Positions 1 to 5,824 of a DNA stretch of 14,743 nt are shown in pieces. The position numbers and the translations under genes are program-made. Within the stretch, counting starts at the first letter, position 1. Each line of letters begins with the position of its first letter. A model generated the notes under the pieces. It made no database searches. It was not told where the DNA came from and was given only the letters and a program-made list of their open reading frames with translations. This stretch comes from an uncultured Caulobacteraceae bacterium. Lineage in GTDB: Bacteria; Pseudomonadota; Alphaproteobacteria; Caulobacterales; TH1-2. The DNA is taken from positions 1 through 14,743 of the forward strand of contig CALBST010000414.1 of assembly GCA_937967425.1 (NCBI GenBank), read 5' to 3'.

Positions 1-338
1 TCGGCTTCGACGTCGAAATCGGGCCATTGTTCGCGACACCCGAAGAAGTCGCCGATCAAGCCATCGCCAGCGGCGTCCACATCGTCGGAGTCTCATCCCT
101 CGCCGCCGGCCACCTGACCCTCACGCCAGCTTTGCGTGCAGCGCTCGAACAACGCGGCCGCAGCGACATCATGATCGTCATCGGCGGCGTCATCCCGCCA
201 GAAGACGTCCAAACGCTAAAAGACATGGGCGCGGCAGCGGTGTTTCCACCAGGCGGCGTGATCGCCGATATCGCGCAGAGTTTGCTGAGCGCTTTGAACG
301 AAAAACTCGGCTATGCACAACCAGCGCGGAAAGACTGA
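1..338 (+). CDS. scpA: Methylmalonyl-CoA mutase, C-terminal end (5' truncated)
   Basis: This is the last ~112 codons of a mutase whose 5' part lies left of the window; the frame is open from base 3 and stops with TGA at 336-338. The enzyme interconverts methylmalonyl-CoA and succinyl-CoA with adenosylcobalamin in propionate and branched-chain catabolism. Visible is the end of the Rossmann-like cobalamin-binding domain: the SSLAAGH segment, the IVIGGVIPPEDVQTL strand and helix, and the late glycine-rich FPPGGVI stretch (family members usually have FGPGTVI), then a tail ending in LGYAQ. The DxHxxG motif that places the lower-axial histidine is upstream and cannot be checked. A related acyl-CoA mutase, such as ethylmalonyl-CoA mutase, shares this domain and is the main alternative. 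The next gene starts 3 bases after the stop, suggesting an operon. Confidence 0.87.
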   Translation, partial: GFDVEIGPLFATPEEVADQAIASGVHIVGVSSLAAGHLTLTPALRAALEQRGRSDIMIVIGGVIPPEDVQTLKDMGAAAVFPPGGVIADIAQSLLSALNEKLGYAQPARKD

Positions 339-341
339 GCT

Positions 342-647
342 GTGATCGGACGCGTGTCTTTTGCGCTCGGTCTAGTTCTTAACGGATTGGCGATCGTCGC
401 AAGAGTCTATTCCTGGCCAAATCCTGTGCGCGGTGTTCTTTCTTTCGTCGGCATGGCGACGTTCGCCGCATTGGCCGGCGCCTTGTGGTACTACACCGAA
501 CATCTCCTTAAGCGGCCTGACTCCGCAGCGCAAATCGCGCTCGGAAGATCGAAAGCCCTGGCATTGTTCTTCCTCGGTGCGGTCACGGCAGTTGTCGCAC
601 AGGTGGCCTTGATTGCGATCTCCATTAGGATTGGCGGAATATCGTGA
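342..647 (+). CDS. Small three-helix membrane protein, function unknown
   Basis: A 101-residue protein starting with GTG 3 bases after the mutase stop; a GGAAAG stretch near 328-333 may serve as ribosome binding site. Three hydrophobic segments are visible, at about residues 5-23, 30-51 and 72-97, so it is probably an inner-membrane protein. The polar loop between helices 2 and 3 (YYTEHLLKRPDSAAQ) contains aromatic and charged residues. I recognise no family. Its stop codon overlaps the start of the next gene (TGATG), so it is probably co-translated with the lysoplasmalogenase. That coupling and the reading frame's membrane-protein character are the evidence that it is real. Confidence 0.68.
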   Translation: MIGRVSFALGLVLNGLAIVARVYSWPNPVRGVLSFVGMATFAALAGALWYYTEHLLKRPDSAAQIALGRSKALALFFLGAVTAVVAQVALIAISIRIGGIS

Positions 648-1327
648 TGGCGCTCAGAACGATTCTCCTCGTCCTCTCCGCGATCCTCGCCGGCGCGTAC
701 GGCGCGTACGGCTCATCGCTCTACGCCGGCGAGCCGCCATTCATCGTCGGCACAATCTTCAAAGCCTCCGGCATCATCATCCTCGGCCTCGTCGCGCTCC
801 TCGCGTGCTCACGCCTCCTCGCCGCCGGCCTTCTCTTCGGCGCGCTCGGCGATGCGCTGCTTGCCTGGAGCCCGGACACGTTTCTCTACGGCGCGTTCGC
901 GTTTCTGATCGGGCATCTCTTTTACATCACGCTCTGGCTGCGCGGCGGCCTCGGCATCGGCGCAGCATTGAAGAGCCCGCCGCGCTTCATCGGCGCGCTT
1001 GCGCTGATCGCGGCGGCGTTCGTCATGACGTCGCTCTTGGTGCCGCGCGACAACGCCATGTTCGCGCCGCTCGCGGTTTACACCGGCGTGCTGACGTTGA
1101 TGGCGCTCTGCTCTTTCACGCTCCCCGCCACACGCTGGCTCGTCATGCTCGGCGCGGTGCTCTTCTTCATCTCGGACGGCTTCGTCGCCTGGAACATGTT
1201 CCACCCCGATCCCGACCCAACGTTCGCGTACGGGCGCAGCTTCGCCGGCTGGATGATCTATTGGGCCGGTCAAGCCGCGATTTGTTTCGGCGCCTTGGGA
1301 TTGCACAAAAAATCCCCCTCCCCTTGA
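647..1327 (+). CDS. YhhN-family lysoplasmalogenase
   Basis: A 226-residue polytopic membrane protein of the YhhN/TMEM86 family, whose characterised members hydrolyse the vinyl-ether bond of lysoplasmalogens. About eight hydrophobic segments cover nearly the whole chain. Family signatures are visible: the FGALGDALL motif with the conserved aspartate near residue 70, the AFLIGHLFY segment, the VLFFISDGF motif with the second conserved aspartate, and the C-terminal MIYWAGQ segment. The ATG at 647 overlaps the upstream TGA by one base; the GTG at 644 is an alternative start one codon earlier. The last residues, KKSPSP, and the stop codon are encoded by a palindromic repeat (1314-1446), so the native C-terminus has probably been altered. 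Family assignment is firm; the actual substrate in this organism is inferred. Confidence 0.85.
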   Translation: MALRTILLVLSAILAGAYGAYGSSLYAGEPPFIVGTIFKASGIIILGLVALLACSRLLAAGLLFGALGDALLAWSPDTFLYGAFAFLIGHLFYITLWLRGGLGIGAALKSPPRFIGALALIAAAFVMTSLLVPRDNAMFAPLAVYTGVLTLMALCSFTLPATRWLVMLGAVLFFISDGFVAWNMFHPDPDPTFAYGRSFAGWMIYWAGQAAICFGALGLHKKSPSP

Positions 1328-1446
1328 GGGGAGGGGGTTGGGGGCGGGGTGAAGCGCGACGCTCGCCATCTCGCGCACAACAAAATCTGACTCCTACGCG
1401 GCGGAGTTCCTCCCCACCACCTGCCCCCTCCCCTCGCGGGGATGGG
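1314..1446. repeat. GC-rich palindromic doublet, copy 1 (yhhN-recQ junction)
   Basis: Two inverted units frame this segment. The left unit begins with a perfect stem, CCCCCTCCCC (1314-1323), loop TTGA, GGGGAGGGGG (1328-1337), followed by a G-rich tail to about 1350. The right unit, in opposite orientation, ends with an imperfect stem CCCCTCCCC (1425-1433), loop TCGC, GGGGATGGG (1438-1446), preceded by a C-rich tail. The arrangement, size (~130 bp) and base sequence match the element at 14555-14679 inside imuB. On the minus strand both copies can be read to give the peptide PPTPSPQG, which supports common descent. It resembles REP/BIME-type or small non-autonomous elements; no transposase is present. 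The yhhN stop codon lies in the loop of the first hairpin. Confidence 0.8.
1328..1349 (+). other. Potential G-quadruplex motif
   Basis: On the plus strand there are four G runs of 4, 5, 5 and 4 bases at 1328-1331, 1333-1337, 1340-1344 and 1346-1349, separated by loops of 1, 2 and 1 bases. This meets the usual pattern for a stable parallel G-quadruplex. It lies immediately after the yhhN stop codon, within the palindromic doublet and about 120 bases before recQ. Whether it folds in vivo, in competition with the hairpin that shares its first two G runs, is unknown. Confidence 0.6.
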
Positions 1447-1468
1447 ATGGATCGGGCATGAACGCGCA

Positions 1469-3304
1469 ATGAGTCGCGATCTCACCGCCGCCCGCGAAAC
1501 GCTGCAGCGCGTCTTCGGCCACGCTGACTTTCGCGGACTACAGGCCGACGTCATCAGCGAAGTGCTCGATGGCCGCGACGTCGTCGCGGTGTTGCCGACC
1601 GGCGGCGGCAAGAGCTTCTGCTATCAGATCCCGGCGATACTGCGCGACGGCGTCGGCCTCGTCGTCTCGCCGCTGATCGCGCTAATGCAGGATCAAGTCG
1701 CAGCGCTGCGCAGCGCCGGCGTCGCCGCAGCGCGCCTCGACTCCACCATCGATCCAAATGTGCGCCGCGAAAAGCTCGACGCCCTGCGCGAAGGCCAGCT
1801 CGATCTCCTCTACGTCTCGCCCGAAGGCCTCTTCGCGCAGGGCTTCCTCGATTTCCTGACCACATGCCCGATTGCGCTCATCGCCATCGACGAGGCGCAT
1901 TGCGTCAGCCAATGGGGCCACGATTTCCGGCCCGACTATCGCGCGCTCGGACAACTTGCCGACCGCTTCCCCGGCGTGCCGCGCATGGCCGTCACCGCCA
2001 CCGCCGATTTGAGAACGCAAGCCGACATCCGCACGCAACTCCGCCTCGAACACGCCAAGAGCTTCATCGCGTCGTTCGATCGCCCGAACCTCATCCTCAG
2101 CGCCGAACGCAAGAGCACGAAGCCCCAGGACCGCATCTTCGATCTCGTCCGCGCCCGCCGCGGCAAGTCCGGCATCATCTATGCGGCGACGCGCGACAAC
2201 GTCGAAAAGACCGCCGCTAACCTGCAAGCGCTCAACATACCTGCGCTCGCCTACCACGCCGGCCTCGACGCAAACCTCCGCGCCGAACGCCAGCATCGCT
2301 TCCAAGAAGAAGACGACGTTGTAATGGTCGCGACCATCGCCTTCGGCATGGGCGTCGACAAGCCGAACGTGCGCTACGTCATCCACGCCGATTCACCCAA
2401 GAGCATCGAGGCGTATTGGCAAGAAGTCGGCCGCGGCGGCCGCGATGGTGAAGCGGCGGAAGGCTTCTGCATCTACTCCGCCAGCGATCTCCGCCGCGCC
2501 ATCATGTTCGCCAACCAGTCCAACGCCACCGAGCAAGTCAAAGCCGTGCAAATCAAAAAGGCGCGTCAGCTCTTCGCCTTTCTCGATGGCCTCACCTGCC
2601 GCCGCGCCGGCGTGCGCCGCTATTTCGGCGAAGAGAATGTCCAGCCGTGCGGCGTCTGCGATATCTGCAGCGATCCGCCCACTTCAATCGACGCCACCGA
2701 GCTCGCCGCCAAAGCCATCTCCGCCGTCATGCGCATGGATCAGCGCGTCGGCCGCGGCCGCGTTGTGAACCACCTGCTCGGCCGCACCGGCGACGGCCTC
2801 GATGAGCAATACGCCACCCGCTCCACCTTCGGCATCGGCGCCGACACGCCCGAACCAATCTGGCGCAACGTCATCGAGCACCTCTTGTTCGAAGGCGTCT
2901 TGAGCGAAGGCGACGACCAACGCCCGACGCTCTCGATCGGCGACGACGAAGCCGTGCGCGCTGTTTTCCGCAAAGAGCGCGAAGTGCGCATTCGCGAAGC
3001 CGCCAAACCCACGCGCCGCAGCAAGGAAGAACGCCGCGCCGCGCGCGACGCCAAAGGCGCCGCCAAAGCCGGCTTCGAAGGCGCCGACGCCAAACTGTTC
3101 GAAGCGCTGAAAACCTGGCGGCGCGAAACCGCGCACGCAGGCGGCGTCCCGCCCTACGTCATCTTCCACGATGCAACGCTCGCCGAGATGGTGCGCGCCA
3201 AACCCAACACGCTCGCCGCCCTCGGCCGCATCTCCGGCATCGGCGAAGCCAAGCTCAAGAAATACGGCGCCGAAGTGCTGGCGGTGCTAATCGCCGGCAT
3301 CTAA
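1469..3304 (+). CDS. recQ: ATP-dependent DNA helicase RecQ
   Basis: A complete 611-residue superfamily 2 helicase that unwinds DNA 3' to 5' in RecF-pathway recombination and fork repair. In order: the helicase core with Walker A LPTGGGKS (about 42-49), DEAH box (141-144), SQWGHDFRP aromatic-rich loop, TATA motif III, the FDRPN segment and motif VI EVGRGGRDG; a zinc-binding region with Cys 377, 394, 397 and 400; a winged-helix RQC region; and a C-terminal HRDC domain (about 535-611, with PPYVIFHDATL and the GIGEAKLKKYG hairpin). Length matches E. coli RecQ. The frame also has an ATG at 1442, but that ATG lies inside the palindromic repeat; starting at 1469 gives the usual short leader before the FGHADFRGLQ motif, so I prefer it, although no strong Shine-Dalgarno sequence is visible for either. 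A basic linker of KEERRAARDAKGAAK type precedes HRDC. Confidence 0.95.
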   Translation: MSRDLTAARETLQRVFGHADFRGLQADVISEVLDGRDVVAVLPTGGGKSFCYQIPAILRDGVGLVVSPLIALMQDQVAALRSAGVAAARLDSTIDPNVRREKLDALREGQLDLLYVSPEGLFAQGFLDFLTTCPIALIAIDEAHCVSQWGHDFRPDYRALGQLADRFPGVPRMAVTATADLRTQADIRTQLRLEHAKSFIASFDRPNLILSAERKSTKPQDRIFDLVRARRGKSGIIYAATRDNVEKTAANLQALNIPALAYHAGLDANLRAERQHRFQEEDDVVMVATIAFGMGVDKPNVRYVIHADSPKSIEAYWQEVGRGGRDGEAAEGFCIYSASDLRRAIMFANQSNATEQVKAVQIKKARQLFAFLDGLTCRRAGVRRYFGEENVQPCGVCDICSDPPTSIDATELAAKAISAVMRMDQRVGRGRVVNHLLGRTGDGLDEQYATRSTFGIGADTPEPIWRNVIEHLLFEGVLSEGDDQRPTLSIGDDEAVRAVFRKEREVRIREAAKPTRRSKEERRAARDAKGAAKAGFEGADAKLFEALKTWRRETAHAGGVPPYVIFHDATLAEMVRAKPNTLAALGRISGIGEAKLKKYGAEVLAVLIAGI

Positions 3305-3318
3305 GCACCCGGAGCACC

Positions 3319-3331
3319 GGCGCCTAGCGCC
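3319..3331. terminator. Weak hairpin between convergent genes
   Basis: GGCGC (3319-3323), loop CTA, GCGCC (3327-3331) forms a 5-bp GC stem in the 51-base gap between the recQ stop and the convergent EF-hand gene. It could act in both directions, but no T-tract follows on either strand, so a terminator role is only a guess from position. Confidence 0.22.
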
Positions 3332-3355
3332 AAGCAGATCTTCGGCGGCAGATGC

Positions 3356-3748
3356 TCAACCGCCAAAACGCTGCAGAGCTGACTGCAATGCTTGTAGCTC
3401 CGAGGCTTCGAGAACATCGTTGTGATTGGCGTCGAAGCGATTGAAGCCGCGTGGGGGCTGGGCCAGGAATTCAGCCCGTGAGACGCGCCCGTCGCCGTTG
3501 GCGTCGGCGCTGGTGATTTGCGCCCTTCGTCTTCCAGCAGTCCGAGACTCTTCGGAGCTTAGGTAGCCGTCCTGGTTGACGTCCAATCGATCAAAACCTG
3601 CGGCTCTCATTGCATCGAACTCAGCCCGTGTGACCGCGCCATCGCCGTTGGTGTCGGCCCGCGCCAAACGAGCTGCGGCCCCGCCGTCTTGCGCCGATGC
3701 GGCGCCCGCCCAAGCAAGCACGATGATCGAAGTGACGATGGCCTTCAT
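3356..3748 (-). CDS. Secreted EF-hand calcium-binding protein
   Basis: A 130-residue protein with an N-terminal Sec signal peptide (basic K2, hydrophobic residues 4-14, likely cleavage after ASA-Q at about 19/20), so it is probably periplasmic. Four EF-hand loops follow: D32-E43 (DTNGDG), D56-E67 (DVNQDG), D82-E93 (DANGDG) and D106-E117 (DANHND). The first three have all canonical ligands; the fourth has Asn at position 5 and Asp instead of Gly at position 6 and may bind calcium weakly. The frame is open to 3925, but the ATG at 3748 is chosen because the signal peptide begins there and AGAGGA lies 4 bases upstream. Such small EF-hand proteins are common in alphaproteobacteria; a specific role is unknown. 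Confidence 0.88.
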   Translation of the reverse strand: MKAIVTSIIVLAWAGAASAQDGGAAARLARADTNGDGAVTRAEFDAMRAAGFDRLDVNQDGYLSSEESRTAGRRRAQITSADANGDGRVSRAEFLAQPPRGFNRFDANHNDVLEASELQALQSALQRFGG

Positions 3749-3752
3749 CTGA

Positions 3753-3758
3753 TCCTCT
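3753..3758 (-). promoter_or_regulatory. Ribosome binding site of the EF-hand gene
   Basis: On the minus strand AGAGGA stands 4 bases before the ATG at 3748. It decides for this start over the 59-codon longer open frame beginning at 3925, whose extra residues do not look like protein. Confidence 0.65.
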
Positions 3759-3946
3759 GACTGTGTGGTCCCGGTGCTAGAACGCGGCCGTTGACAAAAT
3801 CCGTCGCCACGCCCCCGCGATCGTGAGCCGCCAAGTCTGGACCGCCGGCGCCCCGCCGGCATGCGATGTTTGACCAGTCGCAGACAGCGAACGGTTGAAT
3901 TGTCGATAGCCGAGGCTAGTCGCATATGTTGCTCGGTGGCCAGCGC

Positions 3947-4357
3947 TCAGCGCCAGCCTCCGATAATGGCGCCGGCGATGAGCAAGCCGAGCAGCAAATG
4001 GATCGCGTCCATCACCAGCAAGCCGAACTTCTCCGGGCTGTAGACGAAAGAATAGAGCCGCGTCGACAGCACGAGAAACAGCCAGACTTGCGCAGCGACG
4101 ACCACGCCCATGGCGAGGTTGTCCACGCGCGCCCACTTCAGCACCAAAGCCAGCCCGATTGCGGTCAGGATCGGCATCAAAGGTGAAATCGCCATCTTCC
4201 ACCGGTGCGGCTGCAATTGCTCGCTCGTGTAGCCGCTGAGACTCATCCACAGCTTGGAGAAGAGCGCGCCATAAATGACAAAACCCACTGCGTAGATCGC
4301 GACAGCCGCCGCAAGAACGGCGCCCCAATTGTCCCCGGCAACGATTGCGTTTGGCAT
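3947..4357 (-). CDS. DUF1761 family membrane protein
   Basis: A 136-residue inner-membrane protein with four hydrophobic helices at about residues 12-34, 57-75, 80-101 and 111-134. The N-terminal NWGAVLAAAVA segment, the GALFSKLWMSLSG loop after helix 1 and the four-helix layout match DUF1761, a family of unknown function. The ATG at 4357 is preceded by GGGGAGGA (4362-4369 on the plus strand, complement) with a 4-base gap, so it is preferred to the ATG at 4381. About 200 bases separate it from the downstream EF-hand gene; no gene is seen in that gap and the two may be independently transcribed. Upstream, 4358-4569 separates it from a divergent plus-strand gene. Confidence 0.8.
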   Translation of the reverse strand: MPNAIVAGDNWGAVLAAAVAIYAVGFVIYGALFSKLWMSLSGYTSEQLQPHRWKMAISPLMPILTAIGLALVLKWARVDNLAMGVVVAAQVWLFLVLSTRLYSFVYSPEKFGLLVMDAIHLLLGLLIAGAIIGGWR

Positions 4358-4361
4358 GTGA

Positions 4362-4369
4362 TCCTCCCC
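4362..4369 (-). promoter_or_regulatory. Ribosome binding site of the DUF1761 gene
   Basis: GGGGAGGA on the minus strand, 4 bases upstream of the ATG at 4357. It settles the start at 4357 rather than the in-frame ATG at 4381, which lies upstream of this site. Confidence 0.7.
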
Positions 4370-4569
4370 GAACCGCGGCAAGTGTGCCTCGACACCGCCT
4401 CACCTGCCAAGCCGCTGCATTCGCCAATCCGAGACCGCCGCGCCGCGCCGGAATCTGCGGACAAACCACCCCTCTATCCCCCACATTTCCGCGTAAACGC
4501 CAACAAAACCAACGCGCGCGTCCCAATCTATCCGGTGGCCCCCAGCGCCGTGCGATACTCGCCGCACAA

Positions 4570-5079
4570 ATGCATCTTGCGAAACGCTGCCTCCCCAAAC
4601 ACGCCCGCGCCCGGCTCATTGCCTGGGCGCTGGCGATGTTGATGTGGCTTGGCGCCGCGCTCTCGGGCGCCATCGCAGTGAAGGCCCGCCACCAACGCCA
4701 ACGCGTTGACCTTCACGCGCTGACCCGCCTCACGCTTCTGGTGAAGCGTCTCATCATCGCACGCGCCGGAGACTTCGCGCGCCTGCGTCCGCCGAAGCGC
4801 TTCGGCACGGCCTATCGCGGCCGCCCCATTGCAAGAGCCGGCCTCATTCGCGCGCTGATCGGCTCGCAGCTGCGCCGCGCGCTGAAGCGCAGGGACATCT
4901 TCAAACACATCTGCGCATTGATCGCCGCGTTGCGACAGATCGACGTTCACGCCGCCCATCTCGCCAGACGCATGCGCCGGCGCCTGACACGCTTGACGCC
5001 AATCCTCTCCAGGCCGTGCGACGCAGACGTGCTCGTCTCGCGCGCCGCGGCGGAAACGGCCTTCGCTGACAGCTCATAA
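4570..5079 (+). CDS. Arginine-rich single-pass membrane protein, function unknown
   Basis: A 169-residue protein I cannot assign to a family. It has a basic N-terminus (KRCLPKHARAR), one hydrophobic segment at about residues 15-36, and a long, strongly basic remainder rich in Arg and Leu with helical character (for example IRALIGSQLRRALKRRDIF and HLARRMRRRLTRL), ending in ADSS. By the positive-inside rule the large basic part is likely cytoplasmic. The frame is open from 4345, but protein-like sequence begins at the ATG at 4570, so this start is chosen; no clear ribosome binding site is visible. Opposite-strand frames over the same region look less protein-like, lacking any hydrophobic organisation. 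The hydrophobic segment followed by regular Leu/Arg spacing argues for a real gene, but confidence is moderate. Confidence 0.55.
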   Translation: MHLAKRCLPKHARARLIAWALAMLMWLGAALSGAIAVKARHQRQRVDLHALTRLTLLVKRLIIARAGDFARLRPPKRFGTAYRGRPIARAGLIRALIGSQLRRALKRRDIFKHICALIAALRQIDVHAAHLARRMRRRLTRLTPILSRPCDADVLVSRAAAETAFADSS

Positions 5080-5204
5080 ACCGGCCAGACCCACCGCCGA
5101 TTTCCCACGCCGCGACGGACCTATCCACCGCGGGCGCCGGCGCACGCCATGTTCTCTTTTTGTTCTTGCCATCGCCAGCGCGATGCGCTTCACTCCCAGC
5201 GCTA

Positions 5205-5209
5205 GGGAG
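5205..5209 (+). promoter_or_regulatory. Ribosome binding site of the VOC gene
   Basis: GGGAG ends 6 bases before the ATG at 5216. It decides for this start rather than the in-frame ATG at 5183, which would add 11 residues before the beginning of the VOC fold. Confidence 0.7.
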
Positions 5210-5215
5210 ATTCAC

Positions 5216-5599
5216 ATGATCGGCTACGTCACCATCGGCTCGAACGATATCGCGCGCTCGTGCGCCTTTTTCGACGCCGCGTTCGAACCCCTGAACTACA
5301 AGCGCACCTTCGAAGGCGGCGGCTGGGCCGGCTATGGGCCGGACGGCAAAAAGGAAGGCCTCGAAATCTACCTGGCCACGCCGGAAAACGGCCAAGCCGC
5401 CACATTCGGCAACGGCTCGATGCTCGCCTTCAAAGCGCCATCGCGCGCCGCGGTCGAAGCGTTTCACGCCGCCGCCCTCGCGGCAGGCGGTAAAGATGAA
5501 GGCGCGCCCGGCGTGCGCGGCGAAAGCGATCCGCCCTTCTACGGCGCCTATGTGCGCGATCCCGAAGGGAACAAGTTCTGCGCTTATTTCAAAGGGTAA
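5216..5599 (+). CDS. VOC family (glyoxalase/bleomycin-resistance fold) protein
   Basis: A 127-residue cytosolic protein with the vicinal oxygen chelate fold. The two beta-alpha-beta-beta-beta halves are recognisable: MIGYVTIGSNDIARSCAFFD begins the first and residues ~65-125 form the second, ending with the family signature FYGAYVRDPEGNKFCAYF. The position in strand 1 that is often a metal-binding His is Tyr4 here, so the typical glyoxalase I metal site is not fully conserved and a lyase activity should not be assumed. Members of this subfamily (GYVTIGSND type N-terminus) are widespread in proteobacteria with no assigned substrate. It is followed after about 50 bases by a small charged protein on the same strand. 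Confidence 0.87.
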   Translation: MIGYVTIGSNDIARSCAFFDAAFEPLNYKRTFEGGGWAGYGPDGKKEGLEIYLATPENGQAATFGNGSMLAFKAPSRAAVEAFHAAALAAGGKDEGAPGVRGESDPPFYGAYVRDPEGNKFCAYFKG

Positions 5600-5635
5600 G
5601 TTGACGCGCTCGGCGCGCCGCCCAAACTCTTGTGT

Positions 5636-5642
5636 AGAGGAG
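5636..5642 (+). promoter_or_regulatory. Ribosome binding site of the 56-residue protein
   Basis: AGAGGAG lies 7 bases before the ATG at 5650 but only 1 base before the in-frame ATG at 5644. The spacing favours 5650 as the start and supports this short frame as a real gene. Confidence 0.65.
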
Positions 5643-5649
5643 CATGCGG

Positions 5650-5820
5650 ATGAACGAGCAACGCGACACCGAAAAGCTGCGCGAGCGGGCCGAGCGTGAG
5701 ATCGCGCTGGCCAAGGCCACCGGTTCACGCGCAAAGGCAAGTGCGGACTATAGCAAGGTGTTCATCGAACGCCGTGACGGCACACGCGAAACCGTGCGCC
5801 TCGACACGCGTCCGCATTGA
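5650..5820 (+). CDS. Small charged protein, 56 residues
   Basis: A short frame, MNEQRDTEKLRERAEREIAL at its N-terminus, ending with RDGTRETVRLDTRPH. It has a strong ribosome binding site, is highly charged and is predicted helical in its first half, followed by a short strand-like VFIERRDGTRETVRL segment. No membrane segment or metal site is seen. I do not recognise a family. It follows the VOC gene by 50 bases and its stop lies 4 bases from the convergent stop of the coiled-coil gene, so it neatly fills the gap between two confident genes. An alternative start two codons earlier (5644) is possible. Confidence 0.6.
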   Translation: MNEQRDTEKLRERAEREIALAKATGSRAKASADYSKVFIERRDGTRETVRLDTRPH

Positions 5821-5824
5821 GCGC

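Noticed and set aside
1442..1468. Upstream ATG for recQ giving nine extra residues
   Set aside because: The ATG is part of the hairpin stem of the palindromic repeat and the extra residues (GWIGHERA) have no counterpart in RecQ proteins that I know; 1469 is preferred.
3791..3814. TTGACA on the plus strand, a perfect -35 hexamer
   Set aside because: No -10 element follows at 16-18 bases and no plus-strand gene begins nearby; it lies upstream of a minus-strand gene in the wrong orientation.
3777..4673. Minus-strand open frame of 298 codons
   Set aside because: It overlaps the DUF1761 gene in another frame of the same strand and has no hydrophobic pattern or ribosome binding site; the DUF1761 frame has four membrane helices and a strong site.
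5130..5175. GC-rich palindromic stretch followed by a short T run, as in a terminator
   Set aside because: The stem (GCGCCGGCGC) leaves no proper loop and the T run is separated by about ten bases, so a terminator call is not supported.
4901..5740. Minus-strand open frame of 279 codons
   Set aside because: It is antisense to the VOC gene, whose fold signature and ribosome binding site are clear on the plus strand.
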